This document shows, piece after piece, positions 26,933 through 35,899 of a stretch of DNA of 64,000 nucleotides. The stretch is from Octadecabacter ascidiaceicola (GTDB lineage: Bacteria; Pseudomonadota; Alphaproteobacteria; Rhodobacterales; Rhodobacteraceae). Positions within the stretch are counted from its first letter, which is position 1; the number at the start of each line of letters is the position of its first letter. A model generated the notes under the pieces. That model saw nothing but the letters and a program-made list of their open reading frames with translations, ran no database searches and was not told the DNA's origin. Where the stretch lies: contig NZ_FXYD01000003.1 in NCBI RefSeq assembly GCF_900185015.1, forward strand, positions 496,001-560,000, written 5' to 3'. A program made the position numbers and the translations under genes.

Positions 26933-28465
26933 ATGCGCGGCCCGCACAATATCTGGCGGCTGATCCGAACCGGCGCAACGCTGGAACGGACTGGCGCGAT
27001 GAAGATCATTCTGGACGCCGCAGAAGCCCCGCGCATGATGCGCATTGCGGTGCGTGGGATGGCATGGCCGTTTCAATGGCTTGGATTGAAGGGCGATGTG
27101 AACCAGCCGCCGGTTACGCGGGCGTTGCAAGCGCTGGGCCCCGCCTACATCAAATTCGGGCAAGTTTTGTCGACACGGCCTGATGTTGTCGGGTCTGAGC
27201 TGGCGATCCAGTTGCGGGTGCTGCAAGACAAGTTGCCACCGTTCCCCGTGGAGGTTGCCAAGGCCGAGGTCGAGAAAGAACTCGGTGTGTCAGTGGATTC
27301 TGTTTTTAGCGAGTTTTCAGAACCTGTCGCCGCCGCGTCGATTGCGCAGGTTCATAAGGCACGGTTGGCGTCTGACGGTGAATATGTCGCTGTAAAGGTT
27401 TTACGGCCGGGAATTGAAAAGGCGTTCCAGAAAGATCTGGACGCATTTTATCTGGCGGCTTCGGCATTCAATGCGCTGTCGCCCTCTGCCCGCCGGTTGA
27501 AACCGCTGGAAGTGATCGAACACTTCGAGGGCGTTGTCGTGAGCGAGCTGGATTTGCGGATGGAAAGTGCATCCGCTTCTGAGTTTGCGGACAATACCGA
27601 GAAAGACGAAGGCTTTGCATTGCCGCGTGTTCGCTGGGCTTTATCCGCGCGCCGCGTCATGACGCTGGATTGGGCGGAAGGGATTAATGCGGCCGATGTC
27701 GATGCGATTGCTGCGGCGGGCCATGACCTGACGGATTTGTCACGGCGTGTTTTGCAGCTGTTTTTGAACCACGCGTTGCGCGACGGGTTTTTCCACGCAG
27801 ACATGCACCACGGCAATCTAAAGATCGCGCCTAACGGCGATATCATAGCCTATGATTTCGGGATCATGGGGCATTTGGACGAGTATACCCGCCGCGTTTA
27901 TGCGGAGATTTTGTTTGGGTTTATCCGGCGCGATTACAATCGCGTGGCCGAAGTGCATTTTGAAGCGGGCTATGTGCCGGCGGACCGTGACGTTAATGAA
28001 TTTGCGCGGGCGCTGCGGGCGGTTGGAGAACCTATTTTTGGCATGAACGCCGAGCAAATCTCGATGGCGAAGCTGTTGTCGTATTTGTTTGAGGTGACGG
28101 AGCGCTTCGGGATGGAAACCCGCACTGAGCTGATCTTGCTGCAACGAACGATGGTTGTTGTTGAAGGTGTCGCGCGCACGTTTGATCACCGGATGAATAT
28201 TTGGGACGCCGCCAAGCCGATTGTTGAGAACTACATCAAGGACAGCATAGGCCCGCGGGCTATGACTAAGGACTTGGTGAAAACTGCACGCGTTTTGGCG
28301 CGGTTTGGCCCGAGATTGCCCGCCCTTGCCGAGGCCGCATTGGTACGCTTGGGCGAGGAGCCACCTGCCCCACCAAAGCAGAGCAAGTGGACAGTATTCG
28401 GATGGGCGCTGCTAGGTGCCGGTTTCACCACGGTTGCGGCTGTTGTGATTGCTGCGCTTAGTTGA
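26933..28465 (+). CDS. ubiB: ubiquinone biosynthesis protein UbiB (ABC1/COQ8 kinase-like)
   Basis: A 510-residue atypical kinase-like protein. The KxGQ family motif is in AYIKFGQVLSTRPD (about residue 65), the nucleotide loop with Ala-rich AAASIAQVHKARL and the VAVKVLRPG Lys follow, then the HADMHHGNL catalytic loop and YDFGIMG metal loop. A hydrophobic C-terminal segment (WALLGAGFTTVAAVVIAAL) anchors it in the membrane. It supports the ubiquinone complex, probably by ATP hydrolysis. ATG 26933 directly follows the ubiE stop. Confidence 0.96.
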   Translation: MRGPHNIWRLIRTGATLERTGAMKIILDAAEAPRMMRIAVRGMAWPFQWLGLKGDVNQPPVTRALQALGPAYIKFGQVLSTRPDVVGSELAIQLRVLQDKLPPFPVEVAKAEVEKELGVSVDSVFSEFSEPVAAASIAQVHKARLASDGEYVAVKVLRPGIEKAFQKDLDAFYLAASAFNALSPSARRLKPLEVIEHFEGVVVSELDLRMESASASEFADNTEKDEGFALPRVRWALSARRVMTLDWAEGINAADVDAIAAAGHDLTDLSRRVLQLFLNHALRDGFFHADMHHGNLKIAPNGDIIAYDFGIMGHLDEYTRRVYAEILFGFIRRDYNRVAEVHFEAGYVPADRDVNEFARALRAVGEPIFGMNAEQISMAKLLSYLFEVTERFGMETRTELILLQRTMVVVEGVARTFDHRMNIWDAAKPIVENYIKDSIGPRAMTKDLVKTARVLARFGPRLPALAEAALVRLGEEPPAPPKQSKWTVFGWALLGAGFTTVAAVVIAALS

Positions 28466-28466
28466 A

Positions 28467-29123
28467 TTAGCCTTCGCGCAGCGCGCTAACGTCTGATGCC
28501 GGCACTGAAATCCCGCCTTCGAGTAAGAGAACTGAATTGCCGTTCTCGCTCTGGACTTCTTGAACGCGGGTATAGACGTCTGCGGTTTCTGTTAGAACGA
28601 CCTCTCCGTTAGACGAACTGACGACTTGGAACCGGTAGAGGCCTGCCGGGAATGGTGTTCCGTCTGTATCGGTGCCAGCCCATTCAATAGGGTCGGTTGA
28701 TTTTGGAATCTCGCTGCGCTGAACCTCATTACCGTCAGTGTCATATACAACAAGTTCCACTTTATCAGCGACGGACGCTGGGTTCGGTGCGATTGTGATT
28801 GGGCTGCCGTCAAATTGAGCGGGGACTGCTGCGCGGGCTTCTTTGCCGACCCAATCTGCCATTTGCGCCATACCGGTCGTCGTCATCTGCACCATCAAAG
28901 AAGAAAGAAGTTTATTGGTCAAAACAGCCTGTTCGACACCGGAGAACGTTGCGAGCTGTTGGGCGTATTCGGACGAATCTGTTGGTTTAAGCGGATCCTG
29001 ATTTTCCATCTGAACCGTCAACATTTTCAAGAACGTCTCAAAGTCCGAACTTAGAACTGCTTCTGATGTTTTGGCCTGAGGTGTGGAGGACGACGCGGTC
29101 GTGGTGGTTTGGGTGATTTCCAT
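28467..29123 (-). CDS. flgD: flagellar hook capping protein FlgD
   Basis: A 218-residue hook-assembly cap. The conserved N-terminal region is clear: DFETFLKMLTVQMENQDPLKPTDSSEYAQQLATFSGVEQ (about 27-65). The C-terminal part holds the FlgD beta domains, with EWAGTDTDGTPFPAGLYRFQV matching the Fn3-like 'W.G.d..G...p.G.Y.f.v' pattern. It scaffolds polymerisation of FlgE. It follows fliK by 14 bp on the minus strand and marks the left end of the flagellar locus, one base after ubiB ends. Confidence 0.95.
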   Translation of the reverse strand: MEITQTTTTASSSTPQAKTSEAVLSSDFETFLKMLTVQMENQDPLKPTDSSEYAQQLATFSGVEQAVLTNKLLSSLMVQMTTTGMAQMADWVGKEARAAVPAQFDGSPITIAPNPASVADKVELVVYDTDGNEVQRSEIPKSTDPIEWAGTDTDGTPFPAGLYRFQVVSSSNGEVVLTETADVYTRVQEVQSENGNSVLLLEGGISVPASDVSALREG

Positions 29124-29137
29124 AGGTTTCGCTTTCG

Positions 29138-30616
29138 TTACAATTTGAGGTCGAGGCCGCCGTTCAGTGTGACGCGCAAGTTGGGTGTTGGTGGCTCTGT
29201 TGTGTTGCTTGGATTGTTTGGCTCTGGCTCCGGATATTCATCGTTCCACTCTTCGTTTGACCCATCCGGGCGCTCGCCGAAGGTGAAACTTGGGTTCTCA
29301 AAACCCATGTCTCGCAAATCCCGTTCGAGGATTTCGATATTGCGACGCATCAAATCAGCCGTTTCCGACCGTTCCGTGAGAATATTCACTATTATTCCCG
29401 CATCCCCATTCGACAGAGAGATTCGAACGCGACCAAGTTCATCGGGGTTAAGGAGAATTTCAGTCGTTGAGCGGGAAGACTGTGTAACCGCAGCAACAAT
29501 TTGTGCGGCAACTTGTGGTGCGTGTGTTGGCGGTGTCGCAGCGACAGTTGTCGCGGTGCTCGCCGTACCTGCGTGCTGCAACATGGTCACAGTTGCTTCA
29601 GCGTCTGGCACGGCAGACAGCATCTGCGTTGTTGTTTCGTCCATTGACATTGAGGACAGCGGTAGCGGAGGTATCTTCGCAGGATCTACCGGGTTAGAAT
29701 TCGCCATAGGTTTTGAGGCCCAATTGTATTCCTGGGACCGGTGCGCAGGCGGCGGGCCATTCTGTTGCAGATTGTCTGTGAACCGGGTCGGTATCGGCGC
29801 GGTTACCGAAGGGGGGCTTTGATCTGTTCGGCTTGTGAGCACAGGAGCGATACGCGTCGACTGAGCAACAGCACCTTCATCCAACTTTGGTGTATTTCCG
29901 TTTTGAATGCGCTCAATCATTTTCATCGGAGCGCGCTCAATACCCAACGGAACTCGTAACTGCGCGTCTGTTTCATTCGCAATTGGCAAGATCGGATTGG
30001 ATAGGGGAACACCCATGGCCTTCTGGGGTGGAGCGGCTGCCTCGTCTTGAACTGTTAGAGTCTCTGCCACTTGCTGGGCCTTGAAAGGCCGAATGACAGG
30101 GTCGCCTGCAACCGTGATTAATTGGGTTGGATTTACTGTTTCAGCCTCAGCAATTGGCATGGCTGATCGCGTCTCACTATAGGGCGTTTGCGCGATCTCA
30201 GGATCGGCAACTTCTAACATGTGGCTTCGATCCAGCACCCTAGCCATAATTGGTGTCTGGCGCCTTTCGGGACTCGTTTCGCCATTTTCCGAAACCATCA
30301 CACGGGCTTCACTTGGCGGCGGGGCCTTGGTCCTAACCTGTTCGATCAGGTCAGACTCTTCGGTATGAAATTCTGGCTGAACCTCGGTCGCCTCTGTATC
30401 AAGTGAAACCCGATCTAAAGTCGTATCACTATGTAGAGCGACTGATGATCGTGCATGGGGTAGCGCAGGAACTGTCGGTGTATCATGCTCCATAACCTCC
30501 GACCAAATTTCAGAAAACTCGATCGAGTCTTCAGCGGTTTTCTCGGGAAGGGTATTGCGCAGACCATGTTGTGCAGTCTGCCCAGTTTCAGGCGCGTTCG
30601 TGTCAAAAAGGATCAT
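29138..30616 (-). CDS. fliK: flagellar hook-length control protein FliK
   Basis: A 492-residue protein. Most of it is low-complexity and rich in Pro, Thr, Glu and Ala, typical of the unfolded ruler part. The C-terminal FliK domain is shown by TEILLNPDELGRVRISLSNGDAGIIVNILTERSETADLMRRNIEILERDLRDMG (about 385-440), where LNPDELG matches the family 'L.P..LG.v.v' core. It measures hook length and triggers FlhB specificity switching. It is cotranscribed with flgD and divergent from the rod gene at 30727. Confidence 0.9.
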   Translation of the reverse strand: MILFDTNAPETGQTAQHGLRNTLPEKTAEDSIEFSEIWSEVMEHDTPTVPALPHARSSVALHSDTTLDRVSLDTEATEVQPEFHTEESDLIEQVRTKAPPPSEARVMVSENGETSPERRQTPIMARVLDRSHMLEVADPEIAQTPYSETRSAMPIAEAETVNPTQLITVAGDPVIRPFKAQQVAETLTVQDEAAAPPQKAMGVPLSNPILPIANETDAQLRVPLGIERAPMKMIERIQNGNTPKLDEGAVAQSTRIAPVLTSRTDQSPPSVTAPIPTRFTDNLQQNGPPPAHRSQEYNWASKPMANSNPVDPAKIPPLPLSSMSMDETTTQMLSAVPDAEATVTMLQHAGTASTATTVAATPPTHAPQVAAQIVAAVTQSSRSTTEILLNPDELGRVRISLSNGDAGIIVNILTERSETADLMRRNIEILERDLRDMGFENPSFTFGERPDGSNEEWNDEYPEPEPNNPSNTTEPPTPNLRVTLNGGLDLKL

Positions 30617-30726
30617 CGGTTTCTCCGAAGGCGAGCGGTTTAACCGTTTCTACTGCACAAAAACTTACTCAATCTTTACCGCTGGGACCTAATGATCAGG
30701 AAAATTGTCAGCATCGGAGTTTCAAA

Positions 30727-31011
30727 GTGGAAATACAGCAATCAGTCGCGGCTTCTCCGCCCCAAACGTCACCTTCCGCATCACATGAAGCACAGTTGAT
30801 GGCGGTCGCGCAGTCATTGGAGGCAGCATTTCTCTCGGAAATGTTGAAATCTGCGGGAATCGGGGAGACTCCTTCGGAGTTCGGTGGCGGCGCTGGCGAG
30901 GACCAGTTCGCCTCTTTCATGCGAGACGAACAGGCAAAGCAAATGACCGCCGCCGGAGGAATCGGGCTAGCACAGTCTATGTTTGACGCGATGATGGCGC
31001 GATCCCAATGA
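30727..31011 (+). CDS. flgJ: rod-binding protein, FlgJ N-terminal-domain type
   Basis: A 94-residue protein equal to the rod-capping domain of FlgJ, without the muramidase domain of enteric FlgJ. The motif AVAQSLEAAFLSEMLKSAG and the later FASFMRDEQAKQMTAAGGIGLAQSMFDAM match the FlgJ/rod-binding family. GTG 30727 with CGGAG upstream was chosen because the reading before it is not conserved-looking. The stop overlaps the next gene's ATG by four bases (ATGA). A separate peptidoglycan hydrolase is presumably needed. Confidence 0.85.
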   Translation: MEIQQSVAASPPQTSPSASHEAQLMAVAQSLEAAFLSEMLKSAGIGETPSEFGGGAGEDQFASFMRDEQAKQMTAAGGIGLAQSMFDAMMARSQ

Positions 31012-31340
31012 CGAATGCAGTAGATCGATTAGCGCGCCTATTAGAGGTTGAGCGCCTAGCCCTTCTGAACGGCGACTTTGACGCCGTGAACGGATTGGTC
31101 GCAGAGAAAGAAAAGTTGTCGTCCCAGTTCAATGACGCAAACGCTAGGGAGTTACGCCTTCTTTCAGTCGCGTTGGCCCACAATAGCAGTCTGTTTGCGG
31201 CCGCGCGTGAAGGTGTCACGACTGTTGTAACGACTTTGCGCCAACAGCATGCTGCCCGGACGACTCTTTCCAGTTATGATTCTTCGGGCAAAGCTACACA
31301 AATTTCCCAGCCTGAACGCAGTACAGAAAGGCGTTACTAA
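31008..31340 (+). CDS. FlgN-like flagellar chaperone
   Basis: A 110-residue, mostly helical protein: VDRLARLLEVERLALLNGDFDAVNGLVAEKEKLSSQF is close to the FlgN pattern of a long helix with 'E...l..gd...l..l...K..l'. FlgN chaperones the hook-filament proteins FlgK and FlgL during export. The gene overlaps the rod gene by four bases and precedes flagellin. The family call rests on helix pattern and position. Confidence 0.7.
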   Translation: MTNAVDRLARLLEVERLALLNGDFDAVNGLVAEKEKLSSQFNDANARELRLLSVALAHNSSLFAAAREGVTTVVTTLRQQHAARTTLSSYDSSGKATQISQPERSTERRY

Positions 31341-31377
31341 AATTGTCTTCAAAGGCCGCGAATTTCAATTGCGGGCG

Positions 31378-31392
31378 TTAAGGCATCGTTAG
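31378..31392 (+). promoter_or_regulatory. CtrA-like site upstream of fliC
   Basis: TTAA-GGCATCG-TTAG matches the TTAA-N7-TTAA CtrA consensus at seven of eight fixed positions, 153 bp before the flagellin start. Binding is inferred. Confidence 0.45.
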
Positions 31393-31544
31393 TTGGTTCT
31401 GGTCATGTTGTCCCTGCACCTCAGAAAGGTGGCACTGGTCCGAATTGGATCAGATATCCGTCAGAATGGCGTCCCTTCCAACTTCAATAAGTTGGTTCAT
31501 GAAAACTTGGCGCAAAACGCGCCCTAAAATGTAGGACCCAAATT

Positions 31545-32816
31545 ATGTCCAGTATTCTGACAAACAACAGCGCAATGGTTGCGCTTCAAACTCTCAAATC
31601 CATCAATGGTGATCTCTCCAAAACTCAGTCGATGATCTCGACCGGTAAGGATGTAGCGTCTGCAAAAGACAACGCCGCTGTTTGGTCCATTTCCAAAACG
31701 ATGGAAAGCGACGTTAAGGGCTTCAAGGCCATCTCTGACAGTCTGAGCCTTGGTGAATCGACTGTTGCCGTTGCACGGAATGCAGCCGAAACAGTGACCA
31801 ATCTTTTGACGGACATCAAAGGCAAGATTGTCGCCGCACAAGAAGAAAACGTTGATCGTTCCGTTATCCAAGACGATATCAACGCCCTGACAGATCAGAT
31901 CAAATCTGTCATTGGTGCTGCGCAGTTCAATGGGCAAAACCTTGTTGACGGCTCCAACACCGGCACCAATACGAACGGCAATACCGGTATCAACGTTCTG
32001 TCGTCGCTTGATCGCGATAGCTCGGGTGGCGTTGCTGCAAGCTCCATTGGCGTCGATACGCAAAACCTGTCGACATCTGCCGGTTTGGATATCACAGCTG
32101 GTACGGGAACAGGTAGCGCCAGCGTTGCAACGCTTGCCGCTAACGGCGGCGCGGATGAAGTTGATATCACTGGCTTTACGTTCTTGGATACATCCGGGGC
32201 AGCCGGTGGAACAAGCGCGCTGAAAACTTCTACAGCTGGTGTTGATGATACCGTCGTAAACGGTCTTGCTGTCGGTGATGTGGTTGAGCTGAAGATCGGC
32301 GATATTCAGGGCAACTACCGTGTTAGCGAGGGTGATACGGATGCATCTGTCGCGAGCGGTCTAAAGGATGCCCTCCAGAATGCAGGTCTATCAACTGATG
32401 ATTTCGCTTTCGACCTGACTACAGCAGGTACTCTGACAGTTGAGAACCTGACAAGTGAAGCAGGTATCGATATCGAATATGGTGTGTCACGTGGGTCAGG
32501 TGCGTTAGCTGGCTTGGAAAACATCGATGTCGTCAATGATGCAGCCGGAGCCCTTTCGGAAATCGAAGGAATGCTCAGTGGTGCAATCGATGCTGCCGCT
32601 TCTTTCGGTTCCGTTGAAGGACGCCTCGAAACCCAAACTTCGTTCATCAGCAGCCTCTCTAATAGCCTGACCTCTGGTATTGGCTCGATGGTAGATGCGG
32701 ACATGGAAGAAACATCAGCTCGCTTGCAGGCGCTTCAGGTCCAGCAACAACTTGGTGTACAGTCCCTGTCCATCGCGAACTCTTCCCCAAAGTCAATCCT
32801 ATCACTGTTCAAATAG
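31545..32816 (+). CDS. fliC: flagellin
   Basis: A 423-residue filament protein. The N-terminal D0/D1 region SSILTNNSAMVALQTLKSINGDLSKTQSMISTGKDVASAKDNAAVWSI (1-50) and the C-terminal D1/D0 region ending QQQLGVQSLSIANSSPKSILSLFK are conserved. The central 150-300 region is Gly/Thr/Ser/Asp-rich and exposed, a likely glycosylation target. A 200-bp leader, a CtrA-like site and a strong downstream terminator point to a separate, highly expressed transcript. flaF and flbT follow, the usual alphaproteobacterial arrangement. Confidence 0.96.
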   Translation: MSSILTNNSAMVALQTLKSINGDLSKTQSMISTGKDVASAKDNAAVWSISKTMESDVKGFKAISDSLSLGESTVAVARNAAETVTNLLTDIKGKIVAAQEENVDRSVIQDDINALTDQIKSVIGAAQFNGQNLVDGSNTGTNTNGNTGINVLSSLDRDSSGGVAASSIGVDTQNLSTSAGLDITAGTGTGSASVATLAANGGADEVDITGFTFLDTSGAAGGTSALKTSTAGVDDTVVNGLAVGDVVELKIGDIQGNYRVSEGDTDASVASGLKDALQNAGLSTDDFAFDLTTAGTLTVENLTSEAGIDIEYGVSRGSGALAGLENIDVVNDAAGALSEIEGMLSGAIDAAASFGSVEGRLETQTSFISSLSNSLTSGIGSMVDADMEETSARLQALQVQQQLGVQSLSIANSSPKSILSLFK

Positions 32817-32823
32817 GTTAGTC

Positions 32824-32860
32824 GCCAGAGGCGCTCAAGTAGAGCGCCTCTGGCCCTTTT
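32824..32860 (+). terminator. strong terminator after fliC
   Basis: GCCAGAGGCGCTC (32824-32836) pairs perfectly over 13 bp with GAGCGCCTCTGGC (32842-32854) around AAGTA, then CCTTTTT. It lies seven bases after the fliC stop and separates it from flaF. Confidence 0.93.
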
Positions 32861-32913
32861 TCACCACATAGCAAAGCTGTGTGATCTTGACTTCCGTCTC
32901 GAAAGGACCAGCC

Positions 32914-33288
32914 GTGAATATCGCAGAACAAGCCCAACACGCATACGCCCCCAAAACATCCGTTTTACGTACTGGGCGCTCCGCCGAACACCATTTGTTC
33001 AGCGAAATCACGAGCCGCCTCAGAAACACCGCCAAGCACCAAACTTCAAATTTTCCCGCGTTCGCCGAAGCCGTCCACGCCAACCGCGCCGTCTGGACGC
33101 ACCTCGCCTCGCAAGTCGCAGACGATGACAATGCACTTTCTGAAGATCTACGCGCACGGATTTTCTACCTTGCAGAATTCACGTCCTTTCATTCTCGCAA
33201 AGTTCTCAAGGGTGACGCCGATGCCGGTCCACTTGTTGAAATCAATACCGCCATGATGCGCGGCTTGGCCGCCAAAGGGGGGCAATGA
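32914..33288 (+). CDS. flaF: flagellar biosynthesis regulator FlaF
   Basis: A 124-residue helical protein. LRTGRSAEHHLFSEITSRL and FAEAVHANRAVWTHLASQVADDDNALSEDLRARIFYLAEFT match FlaF, which in Caulobacter acts with FlbT in flagellin secretion and translation control. GTG 32914 with AAAGGA upstream was chosen over an earlier non-conserved extension. It overlaps flbT by four bases. Confidence 0.92.
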   Translation: MNIAEQAQHAYAPKTSVLRTGRSAEHHLFSEITSRLRNTAKHQTSNFPAFAEAVHANRAVWTHLASQVADDDNALSEDLRARIFYLAEFTSFHSRKVLKGDADAGPLVEINTAMMRGLAAKGGQ

Positions 33289-33698
33289 TGTCTGGTCTTG
33301 TTCTCAAACTCGGGCCGAAAGAACGTGTTCTCGTGAATGGAGCTGTAATCGAAAACGGTGACCGTCGTTCCCGGCTTTCCATTCTAACACCCAATGCAAA
33401 TATTCTTCGGCTGCGCGATGCCATTCGACCAGGTGAAGTCAACACACCCGTCCGTCGAGTCTGTTATATCGCGCAACTTATTCTGTCAGGCGACGCCGAT
33501 ATCGAAGAAGGCAGAATTCAATTGATGCGCGGTGTCGAGCAGCTGAGCCAAGCGCTTTCAGATGATGACAGTCGGCAGCAATTGTCCGACGCCACTGAAG
33601 CTTTTCTAGAAGGTGAGTTTTATCGCGGACTGAAACGGTTGCGTAGTCTGTTACCAAGGGAAGAACGCCTAATGGCATCGCGCCCGAGACCGTCATGA
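33285..33698 (+). CDS. flbT: flagellin translation repressor FlbT
   Basis: A 137-residue protein beginning MSGLVLKLGPKERVLVNGAVIENGDRRSRLSI, the FlbT signature, followed by REERL-type helices (CYIAQLILSGD, LMRGVEQLSQAL, EFYRGLKRLRSLLPREERL). In Caulobacter FlbT binds the flagellin mRNA leader and destabilises it until the hook is complete, so the long fliC leader here is a probable target. Tandem ATG codons at 33285 and 33288 overlap the flaF stop. Confidence 0.93.
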   Translation: MMSGLVLKLGPKERVLVNGAVIENGDRRSRLSILTPNANILRLRDAIRPGEVNTPVRRVCYIAQLILSGDADIEEGRIQLMRGVEQLSQALSDDDSRQQLSDATEAFLEGEFYRGLKRLRSLLPREERLMASRPRPS

Positions 33699-34486
33699 CT
33701 TTTCAGCCTGTTCTTCCCTTGTCCGGTTATGCTGGTTGGCTGTTCTTAGAACGGACAGTCGATCAGCAACGCGCAACTTTCAATGATAGTTCTTCAATGA
33801 CTCGCCTCACGGACACGTTTCGTGAGCGCATTGGCGGCGTCAGGACGGCAGAAGATCTTGTTCAAGATCGCGAGCTTCTTGAGGTTGCATTGGGCGCATT
33901 CGGTTTAGACGATGACATCAACAACACTTTCTTCATCAAGAAAGTTCTTGAGGAAGGGTCTATTGAAACTGGTGCCCTTGCGAACCGGTTGTCTGATAGT
34001 CGCTATGCTGACTTTAGCAAAGCGTTTGGGTTCGGTGATTTTGACATCCCGCGCACGGCGTTATCCTTTTTCGCCGACGAAATTGTTGACCGCTACGAGG
34101 CGGAACAATTTGGGCAGGCCGTTGGCGAAAAAGACAATGATATGCGCCTGGCGCTTAACCTTGGGCGTGCGTTGGATGACGTGGTGGACGGGAACAGCTC
34201 GAACAATGGTCGTTGGTACGCGATGATGGGAAACGCGCCGTTGCGCGGCATGTTTGAAACTGCGCTAGGGTTCCCGTCTAGCTTCGCTACGCTTGATATC
34301 GACAAACAGCTAGAACAGTTTCAGGCGCGTGCTAAGGCGACGTTTGGCTCTGATGAGATGAGCGATCTTGCCAGCTCTAAAAACCAAGAAAAGATGATCA
34401 GGCTCTTTATGTTACGATCTGAGATATCAGCGTCGTCTGCAACATCCGGCGCGTCAATTGCTCTTAGTCTATTACAACAAATCTAA
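33695..34486 (+). CDS. DUF1217 flagellar protein
   Basis: A 263-residue soluble, helical protein starting FQPVLPLSGYAGWLFLERTVDQQRATF, recognisable as DUF1217. FGLDDDINNTFFIKKVLEEG and the YADFSKAFGFGDFD segment belong to the family pattern. DUF1217 genes occur almost only in alphaproteobacterial flagellar clusters; no biochemical role is known. It overlaps flbT by four bases (33695-33698) and ends 12 bp before the convergent fliI stop, so it closes the fliC-flaF-flbT unit. Confidence 0.82.
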   Translation: MTFQPVLPLSGYAGWLFLERTVDQQRATFNDSSSMTRLTDTFRERIGGVRTAEDLVQDRELLEVALGAFGLDDDINNTFFIKKVLEEGSIETGALANRLSDSRYADFSKAFGFGDFDIPRTALSFFADEIVDRYEAEQFGQAVGEKDNDMRLALNLGRALDDVVDGNSSNNGRWYAMMGNAPLRGMFETALGFPSSFATLDIDKQLEQFQARAKATFGSDEMSDLASSKNQEKMIRLFMLRSEISASSATSGASIALSLLQQI

Positions 34487-34498
34487 CCTGTTTCATAC

Positions 34499-35815
34499 TT
34501 ACACGCCCGACGACTGAATAGCGCGTTGGAGCAACAGGAAAGCGCCTGCGGGACCGTGGGAGCCCTCAGTTGAAATAAACGCTTCCAATGCGTCGCGTGT
34601 GGCAATAGCTGCATCTATTTTTGCGTCTGTTCCCGCGGTGTAAAGGCCCGCTTGAATCATGAGTTCGGCTTGCGCATATGTGCCCATGTGCAGGCGTGCG
34701 GCGCGAATAAGTTTATTCTCAGCTGCATTGGCCGCGTCAGGCAAAGAGCGCGAAACCGAGCGTGTTACGTCAATCGCGGGAAAACGACCACGTTCCGCAA
34801 TGGCGCGATCAAGAACCACGTGCCCATCCAGCACACCGCGCAGCATATCGGCGATTGGTTCCTCCATGTCAGAGCCTGCTACGAGAACTGTGTAAAGTGC
34901 AGTGATGTCACCGGCATGTCCCGTGCCCGGCCCAGCGCGTTCACATAATCCAGCGATCGCATTTGGTGTTGATGCTGGATGACCGCGTAAGTTCGCCGGT
35001 TCGCCGGCGGCTACAGCGACTTCACGGTGCGCCTCAGCAAAACGTGTGACACTGTCCACAAGCAAGAGAACCTGCAAACCTTGTTCGCGGAAGAACTCGG
35101 CAACGGCCGTCGCGGCGAGGGGGCATCGGCGCCGAACTTGCGCAGCACGATCTGAGGTTGCGGCAACAATTACGCTTCTCTTCATTCCTTCCGGACCGAG
35201 AGATTTTTCGACGAACTCACGTAATTCGCGACCCCGTTCCCCGACCAGACCAATAACAATCACGTCTGCTTCTACTGTTTTTGCCAGAGACGATAGCAAC
35301 GTAGATTTCCCAACGCCTGATCCGGCAAAGAGCCCGATGCGCTGCCCACGAACGATTGGAAGAATCGTGTCAAAAACTGCAAAGCCTGTTGAAAGACGGG
35401 GGCCCATTTCCCGCCGTGCACTGGCCGGCGGTGGGGGTGCTTGAACGGGTTGCCGCTGAAGTCCGGGCAATAAGGGGCGGCCATCTAGCGGTTTGCCGTC
35501 TGGATCAACCACACGGCCGATCCAACCGGAATGCGGCGCGAATTCTGGCCGCGGAAGCAGAACAACTTTCGCACCAAGCCCGAGGCCTTCAGTGGAGCCA
35601 TCCATGATGGCATCGAGCCCTTCCTGCGCTGTGCGCACGACCTCGCCATACGTATTGCCACCGATGACTTTGACGCGGTCACCAACGCGGGCAAATTGAG
35701 AAATCCCCCCGATCTGCAGTCGATTCCCAGCAATCTGCAACACGACACCGACAGGGCGTGTCAGCGTCGTTTTTCCGACGGCGGCGCCCATCTGGGCAAA
35801 AATATCTTCAGTCAT
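34499..35815 (-). CDS. fliI: flagellar export ATPase FliI
   Basis: A 438-residue F1-ATPase-like hexameric ATPase powering type III flagellar export. Walker A is GLFAGSGVGKSTLLSSLA (about residue 165), with VIVIGLVGERGRELREFVEKSL and the Walker B segment VLLLVDSVTRFAEAHREVA, all typical of FliI/SctN. It is monocistronic on the minus strand, convergent with DUF1217 and divergent from flgB across 84 bp that contain a CtrA-like site. Its partner FliH is at 51.2 kb. Confidence 0.96.
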   Translation of the reverse strand: MTEDIFAQMGAAVGKTTLTRPVGVVLQIAGNRLQIGGISQFARVGDRVKVIGGNTYGEVVRTAQEGLDAIMDGSTEGLGLGAKVVLLPRPEFAPHSGWIGRVVDPDGKPLDGRPLLPGLQRQPVQAPPPPASARREMGPRLSTGFAVFDTILPIVRGQRIGLFAGSGVGKSTLLSSLAKTVEADVIVIGLVGERGRELREFVEKSLGPEGMKRSVIVAATSDRAAQVRRRCPLAATAVAEFFREQGLQVLLLVDSVTRFAEAHREVAVAAGEPANLRGHPASTPNAIAGLCERAGPGTGHAGDITALYTVLVAGSDMEEPIADMLRGVLDGHVVLDRAIAERGRFPAIDVTRSVSRSLPDAANAAENKLIRAARLHMGTYAQAELMIQAGLYTAGTDAKIDAAIATRDALEAFISTEGSHGPAGAFLLLQRAIQSSGV

Positions 35816-35861
35816 TTGGCCTCACGCATTCTTGCGACAACCAATTCTTAGGGAATCATCC

Positions 35862-35876
35862 TTAAGGCTTAGTTGA
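35862..35876. promoter_or_regulatory. CtrA-like site between fliI and flgB
   Basis: TTAA-GGCTTAG-TTGA matches TTAA-N7-TTAA at seven of eight positions, in the 84-bp divergent spacer. It could serve either or both genes. Confidence 0.4.
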
Positions 35877-35899
35877 AGTCACTCGAGGGAGAAGCCCCG

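Noticed and set aside
31430-31455. Sigma-54 promoter before fliC
   Set aside because: TGGCAC is present at 31430 but the expected TTGC-type -12 element five bases later is missing (CGAATT instead).
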